Below are positions 50,901-64,000 of a stretch of 64,000 nucleotides of DNA, one piece after another (positions within the stretch are counted from its first letter, which is position 1; every line of letters begins with the position of its first letter). The notes below the pieces were generated by a model, which was not told the DNA's origin, did not search any database, and saw only the letters and a list, made by a program, of their open reading frames with translations. Origin of the DNA: Aphis gossypii (lineage: Eukaryota > Arthropoda > Insecta > Hemiptera > Aphididae); contig NC_065533.1 in the NCBI RefSeq assembly GCF_020184175.1, forward strand, positions 44,616,351 through 44,680,350, given 5' to 3'. Position numbers and translations under genes: made by a program.

Positions 50901-53089
50901 TTTACCTGTAAACTAACAACCTAATGTGTAATACCATGTATTATAAAATAAAGTATCATATTTCTTACCCGTTTCCATTAAACTGAACTACTGAAGTTAT
51001 AAATCCCAGGTGAAAAATATCTCGAATCTTAATTTATGGTTATTTTCGTGTACGATCTTTTAAATTTTACATTAATATGATATTATACAAAACTTATCTG
51101 CCAAATAGTCATGGCATATACATTAAGCGTTCGTGTAAATTTTTAAATTTTAGAACGCTATCGAATTTAAAGTTTGTGAAGTAATGTCTGTATATTTGGA
51201 AATGTTTCCACGTTTTGAACAAGTTTTTATAATAAGTTGAATTATTTTCAACCTCAATTTTTTAAAATTATTATTATTTCCCAAAACTTATACAACAATT
51301 TTAAATTTATTGATTTGTTGAAAATAGATTATTTCTATATCATACATATGTTTTTTATATAGTTGTAGAATATACAATATACAATCAAATTCTAGATAAA
51401 AATGTAAATACATTTAAGATTCTAAGAGTAGCGATAAAAATACTGTTATAAACAGTAAAAATATAAATTCAAAATTTTAGTTTGGTTTTTGGTTGTAAAA
51501 TGATCTAATTCGTACATTGCAGAGGTGAGAAATTAAAAATAAGCCTGAACTTTTAAGTAAAACTTGTTTTTACTATAAAATAAAAAAATAAATAAATATA
51601 AACATATTAAGTATTTTTATACTTAAGTGTAATAGGTAGTTTTAAAAATGTAATTCAAAATTTGTATCTTTTACAGAATATTTAATTTTTGATTTATGTA
51701 GGTATGATGCAATTTTCGTTTTTCGATTTAAAATTTAAAATTTTTCAAATCTCATCATCATAATAAATATAATATAATGTCATGTTAAAAATGTACAACA
51801 TTTTTAATTTTAACGCATATAACTTAAAAATTGTATTAATACAAGTTTCCTCGTAAATTTTTTTTTCTACAAATTAAAAAAGGAATTATGTATAGCTACA
51901 TAGGTACATTATTTATAGTTTAAGCGTTTGATGTTTTAATGGTATTTAATATAAACGTACTTTAAATAACAATTTATTTTTTTACAAGTTCAATTATTTT
52001 TTCGTAATTCAAAAAATATTAATTTCAAGGACTTAATGTTCTAACATCGCTATTTAACATGAATAATGTAGTTTTAAAATTATTTAGATTAATTTTAAGT
52101 TATTTACCGATACTGTGTCTGTGCTGACTTATAAAGTTATAAACGTTGTTAATAGTTAGGTATAAAAAAAGAATAGGTAATATATAAATAAAATGATAAA
52201 ACAAAATATCCTTAGAAATACCTACTATATAGGTCTACAATTATCGTACTTAAATAAATCTTATTAAAATTAGTATTTTTTTCTTGTTATTGTACAATGT
52301 ACATATTATACTATTGTTCTTAGTCCATCAAATCGTAATAAATAAATAAATAAAAAATTATAAAATAATAATGATTAATACATTATGTGACTATATTTAT
52401 TTAAAACGTTGATTTTTCTACGGTATCGCAAAACATTATTTAATCATTTTAATGAACATTTTTTCAACACTTATCACTTCTGCATGCGTCATACATCGAT
52501 TTAAAGAAAACAATAATAAAATCTATAAAAACTCTATGCTAAATGTCATTTATCTATATACTATTCAAATATCTATTTTTTTTTTTTGAACTTTTAGTGA
52601 AGTCTTTGTTCATTATTAAATGTCCAAAACAGTTGTTACACGATGCCTGTTATATTATATTAACCTTATATTTTAATCGTTTAATGTCGGTACAAATTAT
52701 TTATTTTTTTTTTATAATTTTCATTTATCTTTATCGTTTATTTACAGAATATTTGTATTACTAAAATATTATTAGGGTATAGTTAATTCCCAAATTTTTA
52801 CAAAAATTATATAATGTTTCGATATAATATAATATTTAATAATCATCTGTCGGCATTCGCCTGCTATAGTTCTACAATTATTTTACACGTTTTAAAATAA
52901 AAAATGCGCATGTCAACACCGTAGCGATAAAATAATATTATATGTTTGCGATATTATGTTTAATGACGGATTTAAATATCGCGTACGTGTAAGCAAACAG
53001 GATTATATAATGTAACATATAATAATATAATATTATTTTATTTATTTGTTTCTAACTACGTATAATGAACAACTGTCAATTATTTATAA
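47931..53089. other. AT-rich non-coding DNA
   Basis: No supported gene. 49929-50149 is open on both strands without splice signals I trust. The 16-bp palindrome TTATAACATGTTATAA at 50210-50225 is the only symmetric motif of note. Confidence 0.5.
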
Positions 53090-56000
53090 CTAAAACAAAC
53101 ACAAGTGGGATCGCCGTAATCGCACGTATCGCCTAAGCTACGGCAAACACCGCTGAACACCGAATATATATATATATATAATATATGTGTCCATTTGGGA
53201 ATTTCAACAATGCGACGTTCCCGACCGTATAATATAGGTACCTAACCTACACTCTCTCTGCAGTCATCGCGATCCGTTTACACGGCAACACGCATTATTG
53301 TGCATACAAATTATTGGTGTGTGATCGTCGTTGAGTATCGGATAGAGTTATGCAATCGTAAAGATGTCGCGCATTCGCGTTAGAATAATTAAACGAGCGA
53401 CCATTATAATACGACGGTGCACGAAATTCGAAAAAGTCCAAAACAATGTACCGTAGTACGTTTTACGGTAAGTCGAGACGCGCATTGTGTGTATCGTCGC
53501 GAAATTCCTCGCTTTTATTCGTTATACTGCTGCCAGTAAACATAAAACATGTTTACAAGATAGTGGTTTGAAATTTATTTATGTCGCCGATAAAATGACG
53601 ACGGTACGTCGCAGATAAAAGTAGTTCGCACAGTTACTGTTTATGATGTTTATAAGCACATTTGGCCATCGCGTTATGAATATGTGTGTGTGTGGTAGTA
53701 TATTCGCGCACATTGAGTTTAATAGGCAGATTTGCGCTGCCTCGGCAACAGAACACGACCGAGAACGTATATATGCGCTCTACGCAAATCGGCGGCGTTA
53801 GGTTAAGTATATAAGCTCTCGGTATTCGTTTTCCCCGTGCATATTATAATAAATTATATATTTGGATGTTTGGCGGAAGCCAGTTTGCGATAACGCTAAC
53901 TCGTGCGGATCATATTATATTAACAAACATTATATCATTATACATAAATACGGGGTTGGGCAAGATGCCGAGAAAAAAAAAATATCTTCAAACATTGTAC
54001 AAGACTCTGGATAAATATCCGGATAAGCATAAATGATACTCTAAAAAAATAAGGCGTCCGATATTTTCAAATACGCCTAAGCTAACCCATAATATATATA
54101 TATATATAAAAAAAAAACGAAATTAGACATTTGCATTATTTGTTTTCTTCAAAATAACGATAATAGAAGTTTCAAATCGCTATAAAATATTATAATACTT
54201 AGATATCTAAAGAATCTGCCTTGTTTTTGTGATTTTTAGTTCCTATATTTATATCATACAAATCAAACACTTATGCATAAAATAATCCTACTAGATTATA
54301 TTGTGACAATTTACAATGATTTAATACACAATTTTCTTCTAAAGGTTTCTAATTTTTATTTTATTATATTTTTTTCTAATTTATATTATAAAAAAAAAAA
54401 AACATTTTATTTTAAATATCAATTAATATTTGTTATAAAATCTTGATTATTCTATAAAAAAAAAAACTATTTTTCAAACACGTTTACTTATAAGTGTTTT
54501 ATCGAAAAACCCTTTTCGTGAACAACACACACACCACTGCAGTATTATATATTATGTATACTTAAAATGTCACAGACGCAGACCGGTCAGATCGGTTTGA
54601 ATATCTACTGCACGATTGCATGTTATGCCTAATGTGACACGTGTACCCGGTAAAAAGTGTCGTGTTTTAAAACGCCTGATAACAAAATGTCTAAGTCTTC
54701 TCACAACTCATAGGATTATAATGTGTTTATGTTAATCATGTATTATAATATGCTGATACTAAATATATAAATAGTATCAATATCAAGTAATCAATAGTTT
54801 TGCAATATGATTTTAAAAAAAAAATGATTACTGGATCATAGGGAATTTTAAAACGCCCAATCGAAAAATTGCAACTCGTCAGAATTGGGAATACAAAGTT
54901 TAAACATATATAATTGAGCGCAAGTCGACGCGGGACAACCGTCAAAGTCACGAAATCTCACAGACGTCATAGACACGTCAAGCATAGATTGTCACCCTAC
55001 AGCAAATCTCAAAAGTCGATCGGTGAAATTCGTGGTTTCCAAAAAAACACTTTGATCGTCCCCCGGATAAGACTTACAATACGATAATGATTATCAATGA
55101 TCGCATATCCGGTTACGTCGGCGAGAGCGTGAAACTATAATAATATATATTTTATCACCCACCCCCTAGTACAGAGTATATACTTCGAGGACCGGTCCAC
55201 CGGTACGCAACAACCTGGAACGGTCGACACGAGGGGTGGCGACGACGACAAAAAGGTCTATGTCTCACCCCGGGGCCACCCCAAGACGGCAAACTTGTGG
55301 ACGTTATTTCTATATTTCTGTACAGTATACGAAACGTGCAGTATATATATATATATAGACTGCCACGACTGTATAATATAATAGCCCGCCGGCGATCCGG
55401 ATCCGCGGAGACGTGTCCGGTGTCCGGATGAGCACATCTGCACGGTTCTGGAAAATTTCGCACCACTCCCGCGCGGACGGTCTGCGAATGTCTGCCAGCC
55501 GACAATGAATAAAGCCCGTTTCCGAAGTCCTACGATCAGCAAAAAAAAAAAATCAAAAAATATGATGCTATTCCTCCGGTCACGCGCATTTTTTTTTTTG
55601 TGTTTATCGATCCACACGTCCGGTTTACAAATATTATATTGTTATCATTATCATACAACAGTTATAAACGTTATACTGTTGTTATAGTATTCGTATATCA
55701 CAGCGGTTATCTTGGAAATTTTTTTTTTTTTTACCTTTGTTTATATAGGTGTTGTTTATTCGATGTTTACCGATAGTCTATATTATCATCGTTATTACGT
55801 CGTCATAACATATTCCGGTCGTGTTTTACATTTTTCGTTTTTTTCCGCTGTCCGGGGAGAGACACTCCTTCGGTCGTCGTTGTCGTGACTTCAAAGCTCG
55901 TCAGTTCGTTTCGCTAACGTTTTTAATCGTTTGGCACCTAAATAAGTGCTTACACTGTATCAGATGGGCAGGTGCCGCGTGCGTTAGTTAAAACACGTAG

Positions 56001-59000
56001 GTACGCGCGTAATTAATGGAAGCTTATCAATTAAAATGACCTTCTCGTCTCGACATAATTATTGCGTTCAGAACATTTTAGGACCACGATAGACTAATAA
56101 TTGCGTTCGGTTGTTATTTTCAGGGTTGAATGGTTGCTAGACCAATATTGACCTAAAATCGACTATAATAGTCGTCGGTCGTTCAAATTTGAATTATAAT
56201 GTAAGTATAGTATGTATTATCAAGTAGTAACTAATAGTATCATTCCATCATCGTTGTATTACTCCAGTAAGTGTGCTACCAATTAGGCCGATAAATAGCT
56301 AACGATAAAATGAAAACTTCATTTCTTCAAGGTATCACTTAAATAATATAATATCGTGATATGTTGGTATTAATCACATCACATTAAGTCCCAATAATAT
56401 TATAATAGACAGTGGTAGAAACCGGATAGTAACATATTTTAGATAAAAAAAATATTTATTTATATTATTCGTATTTAAAATTAAGACAAAAAAATAAATA
56501 CAATAATATATATTGCATATTGATGGTAAAAAAATAAGGAATATAATAATATGTGGTTTGTAAATGATAAGAAGCGCAATTCTTGTTAAGTTGATCTTTT
56601 ATTAATTAAGTTTTATCTTTTTGGGTTCGGCTAGCTAGGTTAGGTTAAATACCTTAAATATTTAAACAATATGCGTGGGTGTTTTAGTATAAAAATTTAT
56701 GTTTATAATACGTGTTATTAAATTGTCAGGAATAATTCCGTGATTGAAAAACGAAAATAATTTTCTGATTATGCATATTTCAGTGAACGAAACCGTAATT
56801 AAGTACACACATAATTAATATCTCAATATCCACAAAACTTATGCATAATATACGCATTTAAGAAAAAAAACATTTTAATACGCACGCAACTCTGCGGATG
56901 GGTTGTTTAACAAAAGTTGTTTGACACGTGCGCCGTTTTCCAGGTATGTATCTATAAATAGCGAACCACAATCCACCTCGTTCCACATACGTTCATAAAT
57001 TTATAATATTCTATAACATTTTCCGCTTTTCTTCCGAGGATAACTTACGATTTACGGGAATTAATCTCTCGGTCGATGTGGACACGTGCCCGTCTACACG
57101 ATAATATGATACTGTATAGCTGTGTGTATGACGCAGCAGCTTAAAATAATATTATTATGAAGAAATCTTGATTGGGGCATAGTCCCGATAATACTCTACG
57201 CTCAGCGTCTCACAGTCGTGTTCATATTATTTTGTTGACGTTTGACACGTTAAAAAAAGTCGTATGTGGTCAGTATTGTCGTCTGTCACGGCGGTAGTGT
57301 TAAGCCTGATCGATTATGTCGTGTTCGATGTTTTTGTATTTATTAATCCGTCGTCAAACCGCGGGACGCATTCGTATTTCTTATTTATTTTTCTCTATCT
57401 GTGGACTTATGACGATGTTTGTCGTAATATTATCGTACAGCTCGTGGCGGGATTAAAGAAAATAAATATAATACAATAATATACCGTCGACGAGTTCGTG
57501 CACGAGTGTTATCGTTTCGATGTTTACATGTCACATTTTCATTTTATCTATTTTATAAATGAAACATTAAATTATACTTGACAATTAATCTGTTCGAATC
57601 GGATATAACTATGTATTTTGTCTATCGAAAACATTTGTTTTTGTATTTGTAACAAACAAAACACGATAATACTAGTAATACTACACTACTATAACATTAT
57701 TATTGTTTCTATTTCATATTATTATTTTGATAATCTATAAGAAATATTTTCTTCGCATCAGTAATATGTTCTATACATCTTCACATATTAGGTGTCTTAT
57801 ATTATTAGTCTGCAAAAACATGGGAAGTTCCGTTCCAATGACCTATCTTTGAAAACACAATTACCCAAAGGTTCTACGACTAGTTTCTAACCTAACCAAC
57901 TGCTGGACAATTTTTGTATTTATTGATATTTTGAGTGCATTTGTCGTTTGTGGATCGTTTTCGAAAAATATATAACCCATAAGAGAATTATAAGAGTATT
58001 TTTAACAAAATGTCTGCATACAGTAAGCATCCAAAGTTCTAAGTATTTAAACCGCTTGAAGGTATAGAATAACACGAACTAAATACATACCGTGGTTACC
58101 GTTGTAGTGGTATTCCGACGGCAACGAACAAAATAGTTATTGTAATAATTATCGATCACAAATCTACGAACATATTTTGACAGTTCGTCTGCAGTCTCAC
58201 GAACGGTATGACGACGACGCGTGGCTTTGTGTCCGTATACCTAGTAGAAACTGGAAGCCACATCGGCTACATAGCCCATACACACGCGGCTTATATAATA
58301 ATAATATTATGACGTATCGAACTCGTGCCAATTTCTATAATATATTATTTATTATTACACCATATATATATATATATAGTAAGGTACGTAAATAATAACG
58401 GGTAATAATGTATTCATCGTTTTCGCGCGTCTCGTCCGGTTAGAGGGTAGAAAAAAACGGTATAATTTGTCTTTTAGTTTTTGAGCGAGGAGTATACGGT
58501 TCTAGGCGTTACAAAAAAAAAAACGGGGCGAACGACTGTCTATATAATATGAACACGTGCGAGCAACTCGCACCGACGCCTATGTACACAGCGTATAGTT
58601 TTGTACTCGGTATATCCAATATAATATACGCGGTCCTACGCGAACCATTTATTTAACGTTATATGTATAGAGGTAGGTACTCACTCGACGGCGGACGGAC
58701 GCGGAAAATACGCCGATTGTAATTTATGTTGTTGTATTGTGTATATGTGCGCTTTGTTGTTTTTAACGAAAAAATCTAAATGAAATGCTTTCTCGTCCTC
58801 CTACGCCTATTTATTATTATTTTTTGCTCCCCTTTTCTAAGAGAGCCCTTCTACACTCTCTTATAGCTGCTGTACGTTCGTCTGTTTCATACACTCTTCG
58901 GTCCGGCCGTATTGAACAACAACCGAACAACGAGTATAATAATAATAATAGTCCGTTATAGAATATCATAATTTATTTACAATATCATGCGTATTATATT

Positions 59001-59120
59001 GCATTTGGCTTTCGGTCGCTTTAGACGAAACGTCTCTTTGTGTTCGCGTAATTGATATCATTTTCGAACTGTGTCGTCGAAGTTCGAACGACGTCATCGA
59101 ATTCATGGGCGTTCAATCGT
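53090..59120. promoter_or_regulatory. Extended CpG-enriched domain
   Basis: This is the longest stretch of relatively balanced composition in the window, with dense CG at about 53240-53900, 55150-55500, 55850-55980, 57030-57370 and 58400-58720. An Inr-like TCAGTT stands near 55898-55903 within one patch. Open frames occur on both strands (for example 55155-55617 minus, 57264-57479 plus), but none has paired splice sites or a recognisable domain. Likely explanations are promoters or enhancers, or non-coding first exons of a gene outside the window. AT repeats interrupt it at 53165-53186 and near 54090. Confidence 0.3.
53165..53186. repeat. (AT)n microsatellite
   Basis: Alternating A and T. 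Confidence 0.85.
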
Positions 59121-61540
59121 TATAAACACTCAATTTATAAGGAAAAGATTGAAAGAACAAACAATATTTCGTTGTTGATTTCCTGCCAAGCTAATACCTA
59201 ACTGTTTGCAGACCGGACCGTTTAAACTATAAATTATAGAAAATAATGTAACAATATATTATAATATGTAATCTATTATTATTATTATTGTGTGATTATA
59301 CGAAATACAAATATTATAATACAATATATGATATAATAGTGTACACAATAATACGATAACAGCCTATTTGGATCGGCTATGATCACGCAATTAAATAAAT
59401 GCAGTTATGTTTGTTTAAATGTATAATATTATACGTACGGTTTATGATGGTGCACAAGGCACGACTATACAGCTGTATCGTAGGCAAGGAAGAGGGTTAG
59501 ACAATATTTGACCCAACATAAATTGCAAACTATATCAATTAATCCGAACTATATTAATAATTTCAACGTTTCCCACGCGCGTAAAGTAAATACTTATTCT
59601 CTTCCGATTTATTGATCTTCTTTGTATATATAATAACGGAAGGCGTGCTTGCATAGTATATAATATGGTACATTTTATGTTAAATTATGTATACTATATT
59701 CGTATTAGATCAAGAAGCAATGTATCATAATTTTAAATGGATTTTACAAGAAAAAAAAACTCAAATAATATCATATTATTTATATAATACGTAGGATAAT
59801 ATTATATACAATAATACATAATATATTACTAGTAATATGTGGGATGTTTCAAATTTGTTTTGTAAAGTGTTGCAGAGCATGGAAATTGTTACAACGTAGA
59901 AAACTCAATGTCAAATTGGTAAAAAAAACCTACGTTGAGAAAGCTAGATTCACTGTATTTTTTTCTTATATAATGGATCGATAAATTGTAGGTTACGATT
60001 CATACAAAATTAAATCTTATATAAGGCATATGTATTTCAAAATAAACAGGGAGTGTCACTTATAGGTTATTTATATTTCTTATTAAACCATTTTTTTTAA
60101 ATGTAAGATACTTTCTGCGGTTTTTGGAATGTGCGACTGGAATGTATTTAGAATCCTAGAGTTGTCGGTCAAATTTTCAAATCACACTTTCGTTAGACTG
60201 CTGGACGGTTTATTAGTATTCCACCACTTCCAATTTCTGCTAGTACTTTACTAGATGATATCAATAATAGACATACGATTAAACAATAATTTTCATTATG
60301 GCGTTGTTACAAAACATGATCAGAACAATCCGTGGAAAACCAAATTTATTACAGTAAACTGAGTACATAATTTGATTATTATTTAACACGCATGATTTGG
60401 TGCAAAAGTGGCAATAACAGTTTGTGTTAATTACCGAATTAATCGAACTGTACCGTAACATAATATCATATTATTCCCAGTACTAAAATTGAAAACCTAA
60501 TTGTAGCTAGTAAGTTTATGTTGATTATATTATACTCTGATTTTGAATATATTAGGTTTGCCAACCCTAGCTCATTGACAAATTACTGAAAACAGTGCCT
60601 AAAATTTGTATTTATTGTTACATATATTTTATGTGTAAGTTATCTGTACTCGAGCGGCGGCCCGTCAAGTAAAAAAAAAAAAAGTTAATTTGACATGGCT
60701 ATAATAATATCGTATTACACGGAGTTTGATTATCGTGAGTGCTTGGATCGTTTTATTCGTTCACAATATTATTACTACCGATTCTTGCGACGACTGGTTT
60801 CACTATATCTACCCCGTATGCGAATTGCGTGTGGATATCGGATAATATTCTTTTATAAATCAAATAAATTGTACACTTGCGACCGTGCCAAATAATATGT
60901 CGTGTATGACTCGAGAGCCATTCGGTCGTCGAGAACGAAATATACGCTCAAAATCATTTAGTTTAGGATCTAAATTGTTTTATATACGACAATAACAACA
61001 AAAACAAAACTGCGTACAATATAAAGTTAAATACTTTCATTCGTGAAATATAAACACATAAATAAATAGAATATAGTGTGTTCGTTCGTTGAAAATATTT
61101 TAATGGTGCGTACGTTTCGTATGATATGTGTAACATGCTGAACAACAACTCGAATGCTGTAATATCATATAATGTAACTGATCTCGCCCGTTGCAATGCG
61201 AATCGATCTAATCGAATAATATCACTTAACACATATTAAGTGTATCGTTTCTATATGAGCATCGTTTTACCATGTACACCTAAGCATTCTACATATATAT
61301 TATGTAATTGTCGAGTAAGTAAAGGAGAATATAAGTGAATATAATTATCTTCTAATAACTCAATAGATAATAATGAAAAAAAAATTTTAGTTTTGCGATA
61401 TACTTCTTATATATACGTTGTTCTGGATTTCTGATAGGTGAACCATTTATTGTAATGTTTCCCGTAGATAATCTATAGTGAGATAATTATATGACAGAGA
61501 ATATAATATTTTATCACATCTATCATGAGTTGTTACAGAA
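59121..61540. other. AT-rich non-coding DNA
   Basis: No supported gene. 60695-60895 (plus) and 60963-61232 (minus) are open frames without splice context. An AACGTAG/CTACGTT inverted pair lies near 59892-59935. Confidence 0.5.
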
Positions 61541-61543
61541 GGG

Positions 61544-61728
61544 AGAATTGTGGGTAAAAGACATCTAGGAAGACTCCGAACACGATGGAAGAATGTAGTA
61601 GAAAATATCTAAAAATGATACATAGAAATTTGCAAATAAAATATGTGAATGACATGAACCGATGAAAATAAATAGTGATGGCAGCGATGGACTTAAATAG
61701 CCCGCTAATCTGTTAAGAAGAAGAATTA
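61544..61728 (+). mobile_element. 3' tail of an RTE-like LINE, degenerate
   Basis: The plus-strand frame from 61544 reads RIVGKRHLGRLRTRWKNVVE before a stop at 61610-61612. That matches the VGKRPRGRPRxRW(K/I)D motif found near the C-terminus of RTE-type and related non-LTR retrotransposon reverse transcriptases. The following bases contain an echo of the usual tail (repeated W, R, A) with several stops, then AAGAAGAAGAA, a simple 3' terminus of the kind seen in RTE elements. No polymerase domain is present upstream, so this is a 5'-truncated dead copy. Confidence 0.5.
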
Positions 61729-62950
61729 TCAGTTGTGTGTTTTACTTAGTTAAAGAATTTGAATTGTTTAGCGAGTTATCACTTTATCACTACGTAAAAT
61801 TTTAATATTTAAAAATTTAATTATCGTAAAAATATCACGATCAAATCATTTCACTTTGATATTTACGCTAAGCGCGCAAAATTAATTCTACTGAACAAAA
61901 ATTTACTATGTTGTACGTTTGTAAGACGGAAATAACTTATGAGATCCTCTTAATAAGACTCCGTTTTACTCTGCTATTTTTATTATCAAACTAACAATCG
62001 ACTAACAGTTAACAATGTTAACATCAAGGACAACAATATACTATCTAGAGCACTTTAGTACACTTTATAGACAATTTTTCTTGTTATGCGTTAATGGCGG
62101 TTAGTAAAGCAGATACAGCACATTAATTTATACTCGTATATAAATACCTAACTCTAACTGGGGAGGAAGGTAGTCAATATGGTGTGTAATATTATTTTAC
62201 CCGGTGAATAAAGAAGAAAGTAAATATCCATGTCTTCCAGATTATTCTAGAAATTGAGTGCATATTACCTATTATTATTATTAACTATTACATATTATAG
62301 TAAATATTTATGTTATTTTCGACGGTAGTCAACTTAATCTCTCTAAATAGCACACCCGAGAAAACTACAAACTCTAGTCAATTATTTTATGACCTAGTCG
62401 TACTGTATTTAACGGTTTTATTCCACACGTATGGATAATGGATATATATATATAAATAAGCTAAGCTAAACGTATATTTTATACCATCAATCCAAAACAC
62501 CAAACGATGTTCTACTTAATTCATTAAAATATTTATGTATAACATAAATAATATGTAATATATGATTATACCCAAACTGCATATAAACGTGGCCGTTTCG
62601 TGCACTTATTGGCTTGGCCGTTAGATTACTTCCGCATCTTCATGATTCGGCTTATGGGAATGTTTAGATAATTTATAGAATTATCTTTTAAATTATTATT
62701 ATTATTTTTAACCATCGTAGTTTATACATAACATACCAACATTGTATTTGACATGTAATCCTCTTATACAATGTAAACAAAAAAAAATCTATCAAAAACA
62801 AATTTTGTTGTGTTCAACTAGGTGCATTGTTTGAAAACTAAGTCCTACACCTAAAGGTATAATATAACAGCTACACCTATGACGTTAAATTATAAATTAT
62901 ACAATGGTGATAAAGCAGTAAATACAGTGATCAATGCATAAGAATCAACA
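61729..62950. other. AT-rich non-coding DNA
   Basis: Nothing supported in this stretch beyond AT repeats near 62441-62455. Confidence 0.5.
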
Positions 62951-63058
62951 TGGGCGTAACTATTATTGAGCCCTCCCTAAATATTCTGAATGTGTAACAT
63001 GTTTTGTCACTCCTATATAATATTATAGAAAAATGAATTGTCCCGTGTTACGCCTACG
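62951..63058. mobile_element. Probable short MITE
   Basis: The left TGGGCGTAACTA and the right end, reverse complement CGTAGGCGTAACAC, share GGCGTAAC as short terminal inverted repeats about 90 bases apart. No target-site duplication could be fixed, and the element's class is not determined. Confidence 0.35.
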
Positions 63059-63355
63059 GTTATGTCAGTAGATTAGAAACCGGATACGCACAGTAGCAGT
63101 ACCAAATAATAATATGTGTGCAAAACAATGTAGTCATAATATTATTATACTTATAGTTTATTGCCGGGAAAAACGTACACAAATGATAATACAATGTGCT
63201 TATTATACTCGAATAACTATTGTACCTACGAGTATCGTATGGTATCGTACGCATTTTATTTAAAAACAATAAATTTTGACGGTTGATGGTAGATAAAACC
63301 AAACTATCCATTTTGGCATATCTGCACACAAATTTCAAAACACGTGAGCCTATAC

Positions 63356-63574
63356 CAGGGACGGCCAACCCAAATGATCTTGCCGGTCACTTTGGAAATG
63401 CATTATAATTCCGCGGGTAGTATACAAAATTATGCACAAGCATATTAGATTTGGACGTACTGCAAAAAAACAATATTCAATAAAATATATAAATATATTT
63501 TATAAGAGTGTCATAAACCCGTTATGCCACAACATTATTTAAGACGTCTCTGGGCCATCGGTTGGCCACCATTG
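63356..63574. mobile_element. hAT-type MITE, 219 bp
   Basis: The left end is CAGGGACGGCCAACCC and the reverse complement of the right end is CAATGGTGGCCAACCG, matching over GGCCAACC with the CAGGGGTGGCCAACC-like consensus typical of hAT elements. The flanking 8-mers GCCTATAC (63348-63355) and GTCTATAT (63575-63582) agree at 6 of 8 positions, fitting an aged 8-bp duplication. The interior is non-coding. Confidence 0.7.
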
Positions 63575-63582
63575 GTCTATAT

Positions 63583-64000
63583 TTTCATTGTAGATAATCT
63601 AAATGGAGTCTCAAACTCGATCAATACTTATTCCAATAAATGTTTTTTTCCGGCAACGTGGTACAGAGTCCGAAAATAGTTTTGATACACACGAATCAAG
63701 TTTGTATAGTAATTATTATAATATTTACCTAGCTTAACCTACAAAAGAATTCTATATTTTTTTTTATGCTGATTTTTATTCACGAAAGACCTACATAATG
63801 TATTATAATTTAAGATAAGGTTACACGTATACCATATACGAGGTATATATCTACCTGTATCGGCAGTATCAAATATTATTATATTTGGTAAGTGGCGAGA
63901 AATACGATACGCCTTTCATAACATAATTTCATATTGGACAGATGTAAATTGCCATCCAGCAAAAGCGGTAGGTGGTGTGCAAACTTCAACTATCGTTTTT
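63583..64000. other. AT-rich non-coding DNA
   Basis: No feature seen up to the window end. Confidence 0.5.

Noticed and set aside
1..64000. Search for CRISPR arrays, bacterial operons, rRNA or viral genes
   Set aside because: No regularly spaced repeats, no tightly packed frames and no recognisable rRNA or viral motifs anywhere in the window.

Overview
This is eukaryotic, strongly AT-rich, gene-poor nuclear DNA that I read as an insect genome, most probably an aphid. The basis is inference: very AT-rich sequence with A/T homopolymers and TTA/ATT microsatellites, frequent TAGGTA/TACCTA motifs, GT-AG introns with T-rich acceptor tracts, and remnants of hAT, MULE, Tigger/pogo-like and RTE-like elements. 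No operon, bacterial ribosome-binding site, rRNA, convincing tRNA, CRISPR array or replication origin is visible. Nearly all long open frames are chance frames of AT-rich DNA.

The only gene I can support is a four-exon plus-strand gene (coding exons 20232-20408, 21345-21611, 22796-22960, 24200-24271). All three introns are phase 0 with GT-AG borders, and the spliced product is 226 residues. It has a cysteine-containing N-terminus, one predicted membrane segment near residues 34-51 and a long polar, acidic and serine-rich tail. I do not recognise the family. A stronger alternative donor inside exon 3 (exon end 22877) would shift the last exon into a second open frame. Intron 2 carries a short Tigger/pogo-like inverted repeat and intron 3 an antisense MULE-like transposase fragment.

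Around it the window is repeat-bearing non-coding DNA. Three short hAT-type MITEs have terminal inverted repeats and 8-bp target-site duplications (676-836, 9183-9342, 63356-63574). There is a broken zinc-finger/hAT-like reading frame on the minus strand (45185-45443), the 3' tail of an RTE-like LINE (61544-61728), a tandemly duplicated AT-rich repeat (35621-36712) and a probable MITE (62951-63058).

Several stretches are visibly richer in CpG than the rest: about 1190-1560, 4850-5420, 16090-16500, 25930-28760, 47160-47930 and especially 53090-59120. They contain no gene model I can defend and are the best places to look for promoters, enhancers or non-coding first exons. Two of them (16088-16366 and 25924-26253) contain frames with codon-like composition that I cannot assign. 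No multi-gene functional system is visible.
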